From Eutrophobius sp051275005 (GTDB lineage: Bacteria > Pseudomonadota > Gammaproteobacteria > Eutrophobiales > Eutrophobiaceae): a stretch of 43,890 nt of DNA. A program made the translations under genes and the position numbers. Shown here piece after piece: positions 24,647 to 33,375 of this stretch. A model generated the notes under the pieces. It made no database searches, was not told the DNA's origin, and was given only the letters and a program-made list of their open reading frames with translations. Each line of letters begins with the position of its first letter. Position 1 is the stretch's first letter. Location: contig JBNMOP010000013.1 in NCBI GenBank assembly GCA_051275005.1, forward strand, positions 1 through 43,890, given 5' to 3'.

Positions 24647-26020
24647 TTAATTAGAATGTTGGATAAAAGGCAGTGCATCGAGCAGTCTCGATACTGCTAT
24701 AATTTCTAAGCCCTTGATGGCTTGTTTAGGTTTGTTTGACAATGGAATGATTGCGCGTTTAAATCCATGCTTTACTGCCTCGTTCAATCGATCACTACCA
24801 CCTTGTACTGGACGAATTTCTCCTGCCAATCCAATTTCACCAAATACTATAATGTCTCTTGCTAATGGAATATCACGCAAACTTGATAATATCGATAATA
24901 TAATGGGCAAATCTGCCGATGTTTCACTGATTCTTACACCACCAACCACATTAATAAATACATCCTGGTCATAGGTTATAACATCAGCATGTCGATGAAG
25001 TACTGCCAATAACATGGCTAGACGATTTTGTTCTAAACCAACCGTTACTCTTTTAGGTTGCTGACCATAAGTTGAATTTACCAGTGATTGCACTTCCACC
25101 AACAAGGGTCTGGTACCTTCACGTGTAACCATAACTACACTACCCGAGGTATTTTCATCATGTCTGGATAAAAATATAGCTGATGGGTTTGTTACCTCGC
25201 GTAATCCGCGATCCGTCATGGCGAATACACCTAATTCATTGACTGCACCAAACCGGTTTTTTACAGCACGAATAACCCGATAACGATCACCACTATCACC
25301 TTCAAAATACAAAACAGTATCGACCATATGTTCCAATACCCGTGGTCCTGCCAGCGTCCCTTCTTTTGTAACATGTCCCACCAGAATTACAGCAGTATTC
25401 GTTTGCTTGGCATACCTGACTAATTGACCGGCACACTCACGGATTTGAGCAACAGAACCAGGTGCTGACTGTAACATCTCTGTAAACACAGTTTGAATTG
25501 AATCTATGACCATTACCTGCGGTTGCTCTGCCGCGGCTACTGCAATAATTTGCTCAAGTTGATTTTCAGTTAAGGTCCTTAATTTACCCAGCTTTAACTC
25601 AAGTCTTTTACCTCGTAGACTCAGTTGTTCAAGTGATTCTTCTCCTGATATATAGAGAGTCGATAATCCAGCAACTTCTGCAAGTGATGACATGGTCTGT
25701 AGTAACAAGGTTGATTTACCTATGCCAGGATCGCCTCCTATTAATATAACCGAGCCTCCTACAATTCCGCCACCCAATACCCTGTCTAATTCAGAAACCC
25801 CGGTAGATACTCTGGCTTCATCTCCAGTAACCACTTCATCGAGTGTCCTTGAAACAGGCAGACGTCCTGTGTTTGTACCGATACGCTTACTAGTGTGTGT
25901 TTTTTCAATAACTGATTCATTTAATGAATTCCAATTCTGGCACTCGGGACACTGACCTGTCCATTTTGGCGTCGATGCACCACATTCATTGCAAATAAAT
26001 TGAATTTTAACCTTGGTCAT
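24647..26020 (-). CDS. radA: DNA repair protein RadA
   Basis: This is a 457-aa RecA-related ATPase that helps process recombination intermediates. It begins with the C4 zinc finger FICNECGASTPKWTGQCPEC (Cys10, 13, 24, 27), followed by the Walker A motif GGDPGIGKSTLLLQ (about 95-108), Walker B VMVIDSIQTV, the RadA-specific KNRFG and a Lon-like C-terminal domain. ATG 26020 lies inside the last codons of alr, so the genes overlap by about 14 bases; an upstream TTG is less likely. It is the last gene of the rpsF-radA minus-strand operon. Confidence 0.95.
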   Translation of the reverse strand: MTKVKIQFICNECGASTPKWTGQCPECQNWNSLNESVIEKTHTSKRIGTNTGRLPVSRTLDEVVTGDEARVSTGVSELDRVLGGGIVGGSVILIGGDPGIGKSTLLLQTMSSLAEVAGLSTLYISGEESLEQLSLRGKRLELKLGKLRTLTENQLEQIIAVAAAEQPQVMVIDSIQTVFTEMLQSAPGSVAQIRECAGQLVRYAKQTNTAVILVGHVTKEGTLAGPRVLEHMVDTVLYFEGDSGDRYRVIRAVKNRFGAVNELGVFAMTDRGLREVTNPSAIFLSRHDENTSGSVVMVTREGTRPLLVEVQSLVNSTYGQQPKRVTVGLEQNRLAMLLAVLHRHADVITYDQDVFINVVGGVRISETSADLPIILSILSSLRDIPLARDIIVFGEIGLAGEIRPVQGGSDRLNEAVKHGFKRAIIPLSNKPKQAIKGLEIIAVSRLLDALPFIQHSN

Positions 26021-27092
26021 TGACAATTACTTGTAGTCTCTTGTGCACACCGGTAACCAGTTCATAAGGTATTGTACCAGCATGATTTGCAATCTGTTCT
26101 ACAGGAAGTCCATCCCCCCAGAGTTCAACTGTATCTCCAACATTTACAGTATCGAGCTTTCTTAAATCAACTGTAATCATATCCATAGATGGGTTACCTA
26201 TAACCTGACAAAGTACCCCATTAATTAAAATTGGCGTGCCTGACTTTGCATGACGTGGGAAACCGTCACCATAACCTGCAGCTACAATCCCGACAGGCAT
26301 GGTTTCAGGACAATACCAATCAGCACCATATCCAACTGATTCTCCTTTTTGAACAGTTTTAATAGAAATTAATTTGGATTGCAGGGTCATAACAGGTTTA
26401 AGATTATGATCAGAGGCAGTACTATTTTCCATAGGCGAGATGCCATATAGCATTAATCCAGGTCTGACTAGATCTGCATGGGTATCAGGCCAGGCCAGGA
26501 TCCCGGCAGAATTAGCGATAGAGCGTTTGCCAGAAACAGCAGCACAGGCTTTATTAAATATTTCTAGTTGATGTGTTGTTTTATTAGAATCAGGGTCACT
26601 TGCGTCTGCAAGGTGCGTCATTAAAGATATATCTGGATTAACCTTATGACAGTCCAGTAATCGATTTCGTACTATTTCCAGCTCTGTTGGGAAAAAGCCC
26701 AATCTATGCATACCTGAATCTATTTTTATCCAGGTTTTTATAGGTATAGATATTCCGCTTTGCTCGATCATTTTGATCTGGTCTTGATGATGTATCACAA
26801 TTTCAAAATCCATTTTCTCAATATCAGAAAATTCAGCAGGCGAATACGGTCCTTCTAATAAGATTATTGGCTTATCAATTCCAGCTTCTCGTAATTCTCT
26901 GGCCTCATCAATACATGCCACGCCAAAAGCATAAGATTGATTCAGTTCACGCGCTACACGGATCAATCCGTGTCCGTAGGCATCAGCCTTAACCACTGAA
27001 ATTATCTTACTGTTTGGGGCCAGTGAACAGACCCGTGAATAATTATATCGAAGCGCTGCGAGGTTAATAACAACCTGTGCCGGCCGGGTCAT
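26007..27092 (-). CDS. alr: Alanine racemase
   Basis: This is a 361-aa PLP enzyme that makes D-alanine for peptidoglycan. The PLP lysine is Lys35 in VVKADAYGHG and the second catalytic base is Tyr255 in SVGYGADWY. The barrel and the C-terminal beta domain are complete, with the usual LVRPGLMLYGISP. Its start overlaps the dnaB stop by four bases and its end overlaps radA. The dnaB-alr-radA order is common in gammaproteobacteria. Confidence 0.95.
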   Translation of the reverse strand: MTRPAQVVINLAALRYNYSRVCSLAPNSKIISVVKADAYGHGLIRVARELNQSYAFGVACIDEARELREAGIDKPIILLEGPYSPAEFSDIEKMDFEIVIHHQDQIKMIEQSGISIPIKTWIKIDSGMHRLGFFPTELEIVRNRLLDCHKVNPDISLMTHLADASDPDSNKTTHQLEIFNKACAAVSGKRSIANSAGILAWPDTHADLVRPGLMLYGISPMENSTASDHNLKPVMTLQSKLISIKTVQKGESVGYGADWYCPETMPVGIVAAGYGDGFPRHAKSGTPILINGVLCQVIGNPSMDMITVDLRKLDTVNVGDTVELWGDGLPVEQIANHAGTIPYELVTGVHKRLQVIVNDQG

Positions 27093-28483
27093 TCATAACG
27101 TCCTGACATATACTGTTGTTCTTCAACATAATTTTCAAAGCGTGTGAATCGTCCCAGGAAGGATAATTTTACAGTGCCGATGGGACCATTTCGTTGTTTT
27201 CCAATTATAATCTCAGCGATTCCTTTATCTGGACTTTCATCATCATAGACCTCATCACGATAGATAAAAACAATGACATCTGCATCCTGTTCAATAGCAC
27301 CTGATTCTCTTAAATCGGACATTATTGGGCGTTTATTAGGCCGCTGTTCCAGGCTACGATTTAGCTGTGATAAAGCTATTACTGGAATATTGAGTTCCTT
27401 TGCCATAGCCTTTAAGGACCGTGATATTTCAGAAATCTCTGTTGCTCTATTTTCTTTTGTACCCGGTACCTGCATTAATTGAAGATAATCAACTATGACC
27501 ATATCCAGGCCATGTTCACGAGCCATACGACGACAACGAGCACGAAGTTCAGCTGGCGTCAGAGCTGGAGTGTCATCTATGTATAATTTAGCATCTTTTA
27601 AAATTTCAACCGCAGAGGTGAGCCTGGGCCAATCCTCATCATCAAGGTTTCCAGTCCTGACCTTATGCTGATCAATACGACCTAGTGAAGACATCATTCT
27701 CATAGAAAGCTGTTCTCCGGACATTTCCATACTAAACACCGCAACAGAACTACCATCCTTAATTACCGCATGTTCCGCAAGATTAATTGCAAATGCCGTC
27801 TTTCCCATGGAAGGCCTGCCTGCAACTATTATCAAGTCTGATTTTTGTAGCCCTGCTGTTTGTTTATCAAAATCATTAAAACCGGTAGATATCCCAGTAA
27901 TATGACTTTTCTTGTGGAACAACTCATCAATACGATCCAGTGTGACAACTAGCAATTCCTTTATCGCATGATAGCCTTTTCGTCCTCTGGATTCCTGCTC
28001 GGCAATTTCAAAAATAGATTGCTCAGCTAAATCCAGAATTTCGTTACTGGATCTTCCCATAGGGTTAAAAACAGAATCACTGATTTCAGTTGTGGCGGTA
28101 ATTAACTGTCTAAGTATTGATCGTTTACGAACGATATCCGCATAGGCGGCTATGTTACTGGCTCCGGGTGTGCTATCAGCCAAGGCTGATAGATAACTCA
28201 GTCCACCAGCATCATCTAATATTTGATTATTTTCGAGATATTCTGCAACAGTCACCAAATCAATTGGATCACCATTGGCATCCAGGTCAGAAATTGCATT
28301 AAAAATCAGACGATGATCGCGACGATAAAAATCATCAGATCTTAATCTTTCGGCAACCTTTTCCCACGCATCTCTTTCCAGTAGTAATCCACCAAGTATT
28401 GCCTGTTCGGCCTCGATGGAATGGGGAGGAATTTTTAGAGAAGTCGTCTCTGAATCCAGATTTTTTTGTACCGATTCGGCCAT
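27089..28483 (-). CDS. dnaB: Replicative DNA helicase DnaB
   Basis: This is a hexameric replicative helicase of about 464 aa. The N-terminal domain starts LKIPPHSIEAEQAILGGLLL, and the RecA-like domain has Walker A GRPSMGKTAFAINL, Walker B MVIVDYLQLM and the arginine-finger region. I chose ATG 28483 because the longer in-frame form from 28540 adds a hydrophobic stretch (FAGSLPFLLLCVHSS) that is foreign to DnaB. No intein is present. It lies 146 bases downstream of rplI. Confidence 0.95.
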   Translation of the reverse strand: MAESVQKNLDSETTSLKIPPHSIEAEQAILGGLLLERDAWEKVAERLRSDDFYRRDHRLIFNAISDLDANGDPIDLVTVAEYLENNQILDDAGGLSYLSALADSTPGASNIAAYADIVRKRSILRQLITATTEISDSVFNPMGRSSNEILDLAEQSIFEIAEQESRGRKGYHAIKELLVVTLDRIDELFHKKSHITGISTGFNDFDKQTAGLQKSDLIIVAGRPSMGKTAFAINLAEHAVIKDGSSVAVFSMEMSGEQLSMRMMSSLGRIDQHKVRTGNLDDEDWPRLTSAVEILKDAKLYIDDTPALTPAELRARCRRMAREHGLDMVIVDYLQLMQVPGTKENRATEISEISRSLKAMAKELNIPVIALSQLNRSLEQRPNKRPIMSDLRESGAIEQDADVIVFIYRDEVYDDESPDKGIAEIIIGKQRNGPIGTVKLSFLGRFTRFENYVEEQQYMSGRYE

Positions 28484-28628
28484 AGAACTATGCACACACA
28501 ATAATAAAAAAGGTAAACTACCAGCAAAAGCCCAAACCACTCCGGGTATTTAAATATATAGTATAAACGCAAGTAATTAGTTACAGATACGTTTTCTGCT
28601 TGTATTGCGGCAACTACATAAAAAGGCT

Positions 28629-29081
28629 TTAGTCTTCTTCGGGCACAATATTTAGCCGGATTGATGCAGTAATATCGGCATGAAGATTCACTTCAACATC
28701 AAATTCACCTATATGTCTGAATGGTCCGTCCGGCAACCTCACTTCATTTTTTTCTAATACAATACCAGTTTCTGTAACAGCCTGTGAAATATCAACAGTG
28801 CCTACAGAACCGTATAATTTTCCTTCAGGACCAGCCTTTCTTTTTAAAGTGATACTTAATCCAGCAAAAGATTCAGCCCTGGCAGTAGCCTTACCAATAA
28901 CATCAGCCTGTGCTAATTCAAGTTCGGCTCGTTGCGATTCAAATTTTTCAATATTTGGCTTTGTAGCAGGGACTGCCTTACCTTTGGGGATAAGATAATT
29001 ACGACCATATCCGGATTTGACTCGAACTTTCGCTCCCAGATTTCCCAAATTGCCAACTTTTTCCAGTAAAATTACTTCCAT
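28629..29081 (-). CDS. rplI: 50S ribosomal protein L9
   Basis: This is bL9 at the usual length of 150 aa. It begins MEVILLEKVGNLGNLGAKVRVKSGYGRNYLIP, with the conserved G-Y-x-R-N-Y-L-I-P of the N-terminal rRNA-binding domain, then the long connecting helix and the C-terminal domain. A GGAGGTGAG Shine-Dalgarno region precedes the ATG. It belongs to the rpsF-rpsR-DUF2232-rplI cluster. Confidence 0.97.
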   Translation of the reverse strand: MEVILLEKVGNLGNLGAKVRVKSGYGRNYLIPKGKAVPATKPNIEKFESQRAELELAQADVIGKATARAESFAGLSITLKRKAGPEGKLYGSVGTVDISQAVTETGIVLEKNEVRLPDGPFRHIGEFDVEVNLHADITASIRLNIVPEED

Positions 29082-29115
29082 TACTCACCTCCGGTTTCAG
29101 ATAATCATATTACAC

Positions 29116-30018
29116 CTAATCCGCATCGTCAGGCATGGATTTTTTTCCCCGGTTAAGGGCATCTGCCATACCGATACAGACGAGGAATAACGCCATTTGC
29201 GGTAGAAACAATAAGAAACTATACATAAGGATTAACCAATTTTTTGATAATGCACGAATGAATACTATTCTATGCACACTCGCAATACCTTGAATCACAT
29301 GCATAACTAACATAACAGCAAGAAAATTACTTGCCAACCTTGATAAATCCTCAAGATTTAGAATACTAAAAAGAAAGCAGGCTATAGTTAAAAACGTTAA
29401 CCAACGCGGTAATAATAAATCCTGAAATTCTTGTCTAAAGCCACCTGGATTAAACAAAGTTGATTGCCAACGACGTGCCAGTAACACTGTGGCAATTAGA
29501 CTAATTACAATACCTGCCGCAACAATACCGCTGATAAATGGCAGGATACTGTCAAAAACTTCTTCTAACTGAGCAACTTCAGATGTGGAGAAATTATTTT
29601 CAATTAGGCTATGGATCCAGGTTTGCCACAAAGTTGATAACTCTTCGTTAAAAAAGGCCAGGATTACAACAAACAAAATACCAATGCCTCCAGCAACAAG
29701 AACTGCCACCCCTTGTGATTCTGTTATTCGCAACACGATAGAAGTTGCCCATACCGGTAGCCAAACACTGGTTGCAAATGCTGCACCCATCCCAATACCG
29801 ATATTACTAAAATACCCAAAAAGTGAGATAAACAATACTGTCCCGATCAGGATGCGAAAACTACTTTTTCCGCCTTTTCTTAGGGTAACTAAACCTAATG
29901 GAGCACCACTAAGAATATAAGATAGTGGTGGTACCAATAGTGAAAGGATAGTGATAAGACTGATCATTGCCACAGATTTAAATCTGCCAGACAATATATA
30001 GTTTCCCAATGACTTCAT
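29116..30018 (-). CDS. DUF2232 (YybS-like) membrane protein
   Basis: This is a 300-aa polytopic protein with about eight hydrophobic segments. It sits between rpsR and rplI, a position commonly held by DUF2232 proteins in gammaproteobacteria. The opening LLVPPLSYILSGAPLGLVTLRKG and the C-terminal LRNLED-like NLEDLSRLASNFLAVMLVMHV followed by a GIASVHR turn are consistent with that family. The function is not known. It starts about 110 bases after rpsR; a GCCCG...CGGGC hairpin of uncertain meaning lies in that gap. Confidence 0.78.
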   Translation of the reverse strand: MKSLGNYILSGRFKSVAMISLITILSLLVPPLSYILSGAPLGLVTLRKGGKSSFRILIGTVLFISLFGYFSNIGIGMGAAFATSVWLPVWATSIVLRITESQGVAVLVAGGIGILFVVILAFFNEELSTLWQTWIHSLIENNFSTSEVAQLEEVFDSILPFISGIVAAGIVISLIATVLLARRWQSTLFNPGGFRQEFQDLLLPRWLTFLTIACFLFSILNLEDLSRLASNFLAVMLVMHVIQGIASVHRIVFIRALSKNWLILMYSFLLFLPQMALFLVCIGMADALNRGKKSMPDDAD

Positions 30019-30131
30019 TGTAATTCGCTTTGCAAAAGCAACCTGTGATTTTTAATTCAAACTAATAGGAGTTATGCCCGCTTACAATTATTTTACGGGC
30101 ACAGAAATAACAAAAATATAATTTTTATAAA

Positions 30132-30356
30132 CTAGTGAGTATCTGAATAGGGTAATAACGCAAGATAGCGAGCACGCTTTATAGCAGTGGATAATTGTCT
30201 CTGATATCTTGCCTTAGTTCCTGAGACCCTGCTAGGTACTATCTTACCAGTCTCAGTAACATAAGCTTTTAAAGTATTTAGATCCTTATAATCAATCTCT
30301 ATAAAGCCTTCTGCAGTAAATTTACAAAATCGTTTTCTTCGAAAATACCTGGCCAT
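30132..30356 (-). CDS. rpsR: 30S ribosomal protein S18
   Basis: This is bS18, 74 aa. It has a basic N-terminus with RRKRFCKF, then IDYKDLNTLKAYVTETGKIV and SRVSGTKARYQRQLSTAIKR, the full conserved core that binds 16S rRNA together with S6. It lies 17 bases after rpsF in the expected operon order. Confidence 0.97.
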   Translation of the reverse strand: MARYFRRKRFCKFTAEGFIEIDYKDLNTLKAYVTETGKIVPSRVSGTKARYQRQLSTAIKRARYLALLPYSDTH

Positions 30357-30373
30357 TTTTTGATATCCTGGAT

Positions 30374-31066
30374 TTAATTTGTAGTGGGTTCTGATTTAGC
30401 ATCCGGTTCAATTGACTCCTGAACAGGTTCTTCTACTGTTTCATTTCCGAGTGGCGGAGGTTCATCAACAATATTGGCATCCTCGGATACTTTATTATCT
30501 GGCTTTACATCTACAACAGTTGTGTCCTCGGAATCAACGATAACTTCCTCAGAAGGCTGTTCATTTTTAGCAGATACTTCTTGCTCATTATCTTGTTCCT
30601 GATTTGCATCAGGCAGAATGGCATCCTCTGACGTCATCGGATCATTTTCGTTTATTTCTGTCGGTATTGTTGTAGCTGCAGCAGCTGCTGCTGCAACTGT
30701 TGCTGCCTCATGCATCGCTTTAATTTTTTCTCTCTCCTCCTGCTCTTCCTTGCTCTTTGCAAGAAATGAGGGCTCTGTCTCTGGTTTGTCGCGAAGGATC
30801 ACTATATCTCGAATCACGGCATCATTGAATCTGAAGCCACTATTTAATTGACTTAAGGTTTCCTGATTGCATTCGATATTCATAAGAACATAGTGTGCTT
30901 TATGCGCTTTATTTATCGGATATGCCAAGAGGCGTCTGCCCCAATCTTCAAGTCTATGGATAATGCCATTTTCAGATTCGATGATCGTTTTATAACGTTC
31001 AATCATCGCAGGTACTTGCTCACTCTGATCCGGGTGGACCAGAAATACAATTTCATAATGTCTCAT
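30374..31066 (-). CDS. rpsF: 30S ribosomal protein S6 with long acidic C-terminal tail
   Basis: This is bS6, which pairs with S18 on the platform of the small subunit. The core (about residues 1-100) reads RHYEIVFLVHPDQSEQV, then RLEDWGRRLLAYPINKAHKA and the conserved HYVLMNIEC. The protein is 230 aa, about 100 longer than usual; after the core comes a poly-Ala stretch and then a Glu/Asp/Val/Pro-rich tail without tryptophan or cysteine. I chose ATG 31066 because the longer alternative at 31078 places the Shine-Dalgarno AGGA inside the coding region. It is the first gene of the ribosomal/dnaB operon. Confidence 0.93.
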   Translation of the reverse strand: MRHYEIVFLVHPDQSEQVPAMIERYKTIIESENGIIHRLEDWGRRLLAYPINKAHKAHYVLMNIECNQETLSQLNSGFRFNDAVIRDIVILRDKPETEPSFLAKSKEEQEEREKIKAMHEAATVAAAAAAATTIPTEINENDPMTSEDAILPDANQEQDNEQEVSAKNEQPSEEVIVDSEDTTVVDVKPDNKVSEDANIVDEPPPLGNETVEEPVQESIEPDAKSEPTTN

Positions 31067-31142
31067 TGTAATCCTCATGGGTTATCGCTCCCTGTCAATA
31101 ATCACGCAGTGGAGCAAGGATGAAAAACAGCCGCAATTCTAG

Positions 31143-31178
31143 GTGATGGTTTACCTTAATGCAACCAAAGGTAATCAC
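31143..31178 (-). other. Leader hairpin upstream of rpsF
   Basis: An imperfect hairpin lies about 75 bases before the rpsF start. AAGGTAA pairs with TTACCTT (7 bp) and extends through GTGA/TCAC, with a four-base bulge on one side. No U-tract follows, so it is not a terminator. S6-S18 operons are often autoregulated through a bulged leader stem; I could not confirm the specific S6-S18 recognition motif. Confidence 0.3.
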
Positions 31179-31188
31179 TTTCACCTTA

Positions 31189-31218
31189 ATAATCTTGATT
31201 TTATCAGCAAAAATTCAA
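31189..31218 (-). promoter_or_regulatory. Candidate sigma-70 promoter of the rpsF operon
   Basis: On the minus strand TTGAAT (31218-31213) and GATTAT (31194-31189) are 18 bases apart, just downstream of phaC. Initiation there would place the leader hairpin at the start of the transcript. Confidence 0.35.
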
Positions 31219-31227
31219 TTATTATCG

Positions 31228-33009
31228 CTAACACTTAACCCTTACATAGCTACCGGGAGCATCTTCTAGCGGGGCCAATCCGGCACCTCCCACGATACGG
31301 GCGCTAACTTTGTCATCATCAACAACTGAGCTGAGCCATTTTTGCCAATCAAGCCACCAGGATCCTTCATGGGATTTTGTCTTAGCATACCAACTCTCCG
31401 CATTAACCTTTGGTGATGGTCCAGTATAATATCCATATTTCTTGGCATCTGGATGATTAACGATCCCGGCAATATGACCAGACTTACCTAACACGAATCT
31501 AATTGGTCCTGAAAATAATTGTGCTCCTAAATACGTGCTCTTCCAGGGTGCAATATGATCATCCTCAGTTGAAATAAAATAACTAGGGGTTTGTATGGTT
31601 GAAATATCTATTTTGACATCACCTATAGAAATGCCACCAGGCTCTTTAAAAATATTTTCCAGGTACATCTTCCGTAAGTAAGTGCTATGCATTTTTGCTG
31701 GCATACGAGTTGAGTCAGAATTCCAATAAAGCAGGTCAAATTCCTGTGGCGATTTACCTAAAAGATAATTGTTAATGTAAAACGACCAAATAAGATCATT
31801 TGCCCGTAACAAATTAAATGACAACGCCATATCTTTACCTTCATGAAAACCCTGAGCATCCATTTTTTTCTCAAGATCACTAATCTGTGATTCATCAATA
31901 AAAACACCTAAATCACCTGGTTCAGAAAAATCTATCAATGATGTTAAAAAACTGGCAGAGACAATGCGTTTATCTTCTTTTGCATGCAGATAAGCTAGTG
32001 CAGCGCTAAGTAATGTCCCACCAATACAGTAACCAATAACATTTATCTCATTTTCATCGGTTGCCTTTGATATAGCATCTAATGCTGCAATAGGCCCTTG
32101 AAATACATAGTCAGAGAAATCTTTTTCTTTATGAGATGCATCTGGGTTAACCCAGGATATTATAAATACGGTATGACCTTGCTCAGTTAACCATTTGATA
32201 AAAGAATTTTTTGGTTGTAAATCGAGAATATAAAATTTATTTATCCAGGGTGGGATAATAAGTAATGGGCGTTTAAATACTTTCTCAGTAGTCGGGGAAT
32301 ATTGTATCAATTGCATCAAGTCATTTTCATATACTACTTTTCCCGGACTAACAGCAATATTCTTGCCAAGCTCAAAAGCATTTAGATCTGCCATTTTTAT
32401 TCGTAATTGACCTGATTCAGAATCAAAATCATTACAAAAATTTTCAAATCCCTTTAAAAGATTACTACCATTGGATTGAATGGTTGACTCAATGACCTCA
32501 GGATTAGTCGCTATAAAATTAGCGGGAGACATAGCGTCTATAAATTGTTGGGTATAAAAAGCAGCTTTTTTTGCACTATTTTCATCAAGATAATCTATCT
32601 TATTTACCATTGCATGCAATGTATTGGCGGTGAGTAAATATGACTTCTTAATTAATTCAAAATAGGGAGAATCATTCCATGCTTCATGTTTAAATCTTTT
32701 ATCTGTAGTTGTTTTTGGTTGTTGTTTATCTGTATCAGTAGCAAAAATATTATTAAAACTATCCCCCCACAAATCAAATAGAGAACTCATAGCTTTTTGC
32801 TGGTTCTCCATTATTTTTTCTGGCTTACTCCATAACTCCAAAGATAGATTCAAATAGGACTGGTGTATCCCTGATGGGTCAGTATCTGATGATTGTTTAT
32901 TTAGATAATCCAGAAATAAATCATTGATTTCAGAAAAAATGTTTTTATCTGAAATCTGTGATGAATCTTTTCTATGCGACAATATATCTTTGTTATGTTT
33001 CGATTTCAT
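31228..33009 (-). CDS. phaC: Class I poly(3-hydroxyalkanoate) synthase
   Basis: This is a 593-aa PHA synthase that polymerises 3-hydroxyacyl-CoA into storage polyester. The lipase-like box is GYCIGG with catalytic Cys328. The general-base pair is Asp484 (TEDDHIAPW) and His512 (KSGHIAGIVNHP). The length and the N-terminal domain fit class I, which needs no PhaE or PhaR subunit. No phaA, phaB or phasin gene is in the window, so precursor supply must come from elsewhere. A TGC-N3-GCAG site lies about 55 bases upstream of the start. Confidence 0.94.
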   Translation of the reverse strand: MKSKHNKDILSHRKDSSQISDKNIFSEINDLFLDYLNKQSSDTDPSGIHQSYLNLSLELWSKPEKIMENQQKAMSSLFDLWGDSFNNIFATDTDKQQPKTTTDKRFKHEAWNDSPYFELIKKSYLLTANTLHAMVNKIDYLDENSAKKAAFYTQQFIDAMSPANFIATNPEVIESTIQSNGSNLLKGFENFCNDFDSESGQLRIKMADLNAFELGKNIAVSPGKVVYENDLMQLIQYSPTTEKVFKRPLLIIPPWINKFYILDLQPKNSFIKWLTEQGHTVFIISWVNPDASHKEKDFSDYVFQGPIAALDAISKATDENEINVIGYCIGGTLLSAALAYLHAKEDKRIVSASFLTSLIDFSEPGDLGVFIDESQISDLEKKMDAQGFHEGKDMALSFNLLRANDLIWSFYINNYLLGKSPQEFDLLYWNSDSTRMPAKMHSTYLRKMYLENIFKEPGGISIGDVKIDISTIQTPSYFISTEDDHIAPWKSTYLGAQLFSGPIRFVLGKSGHIAGIVNHPDAKKYGYYTGPSPKVNAESWYAKTKSHEGSWWLDWQKWLSSVVDDDKVSARIVGGAGLAPLEDAPGSYVRVKC

Positions 33010-33375
33010 TGGCTACGTTTGTCTCTCTCAAGCATAAATTCAGGGTATGATCTAACAAATTGTTGCGTTGCAGCATAATGTTTAATGTCAATTTAGTCAA
33101 AACATTTTCGTTACTTTTTTATGTTTGACTCATGCTTTAACCCAAAAGACGACTATTGCAGCAATTTATATTTGTAAATTGATAGCGATTTTTCAAGATT
33201 ACTATTGTTTAAGGTTATCAAGTTTGACCTTTGGATTATATTATTTAGCCATGCTTTTTTTACAACTTTAACCTACAATACCGTGAATAATTAATTCGAC
33301 CTAAATACTCAATATCTATTTTATTACACAGGTTAATTAATAATAATCACGTCGCTTACTAATGGAGGAATTGCG
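33010..33375. other. Divergent intergenic region between phaC and the Sel1 gene
   Basis: These 366 AT-rich bases hold the promoters of two divergent genes. A GGAGG lies just before the Sel1-protein ATG at 33376. Apart from the TGC-N3-GCAG site near phaC, I see no ORF, RNA gene or clear repeat here. Confidence 0.5.
33064..33073. promoter_or_regulatory. PhaR-like operator candidate upstream of phaC
   Basis: TGCGTTGCAG matches nine of ten positions of the CTGC-N3-GCAG operator described for the PHA regulator PhaR of Paracoccus. It sits 55-64 bases upstream of phaC. No phaR gene is in the window, and the match could be chance. Confidence 0.22.

Noticed and set aside
30076..30103. GCCCG...CGGGC hairpin between rpsR and the DUF2232 gene as a terminator
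   Set aside because: The stem is only about 5-6 bp with a loop of 15 bases and no U-tract on the transcribed strand; termination there would also cut the operon.
30618..30851. Antisense frame opposite the S6 tail
   Set aside because: It is an alanine-rich mirror of the low-complexity rpsF tail, with no start signal or family.
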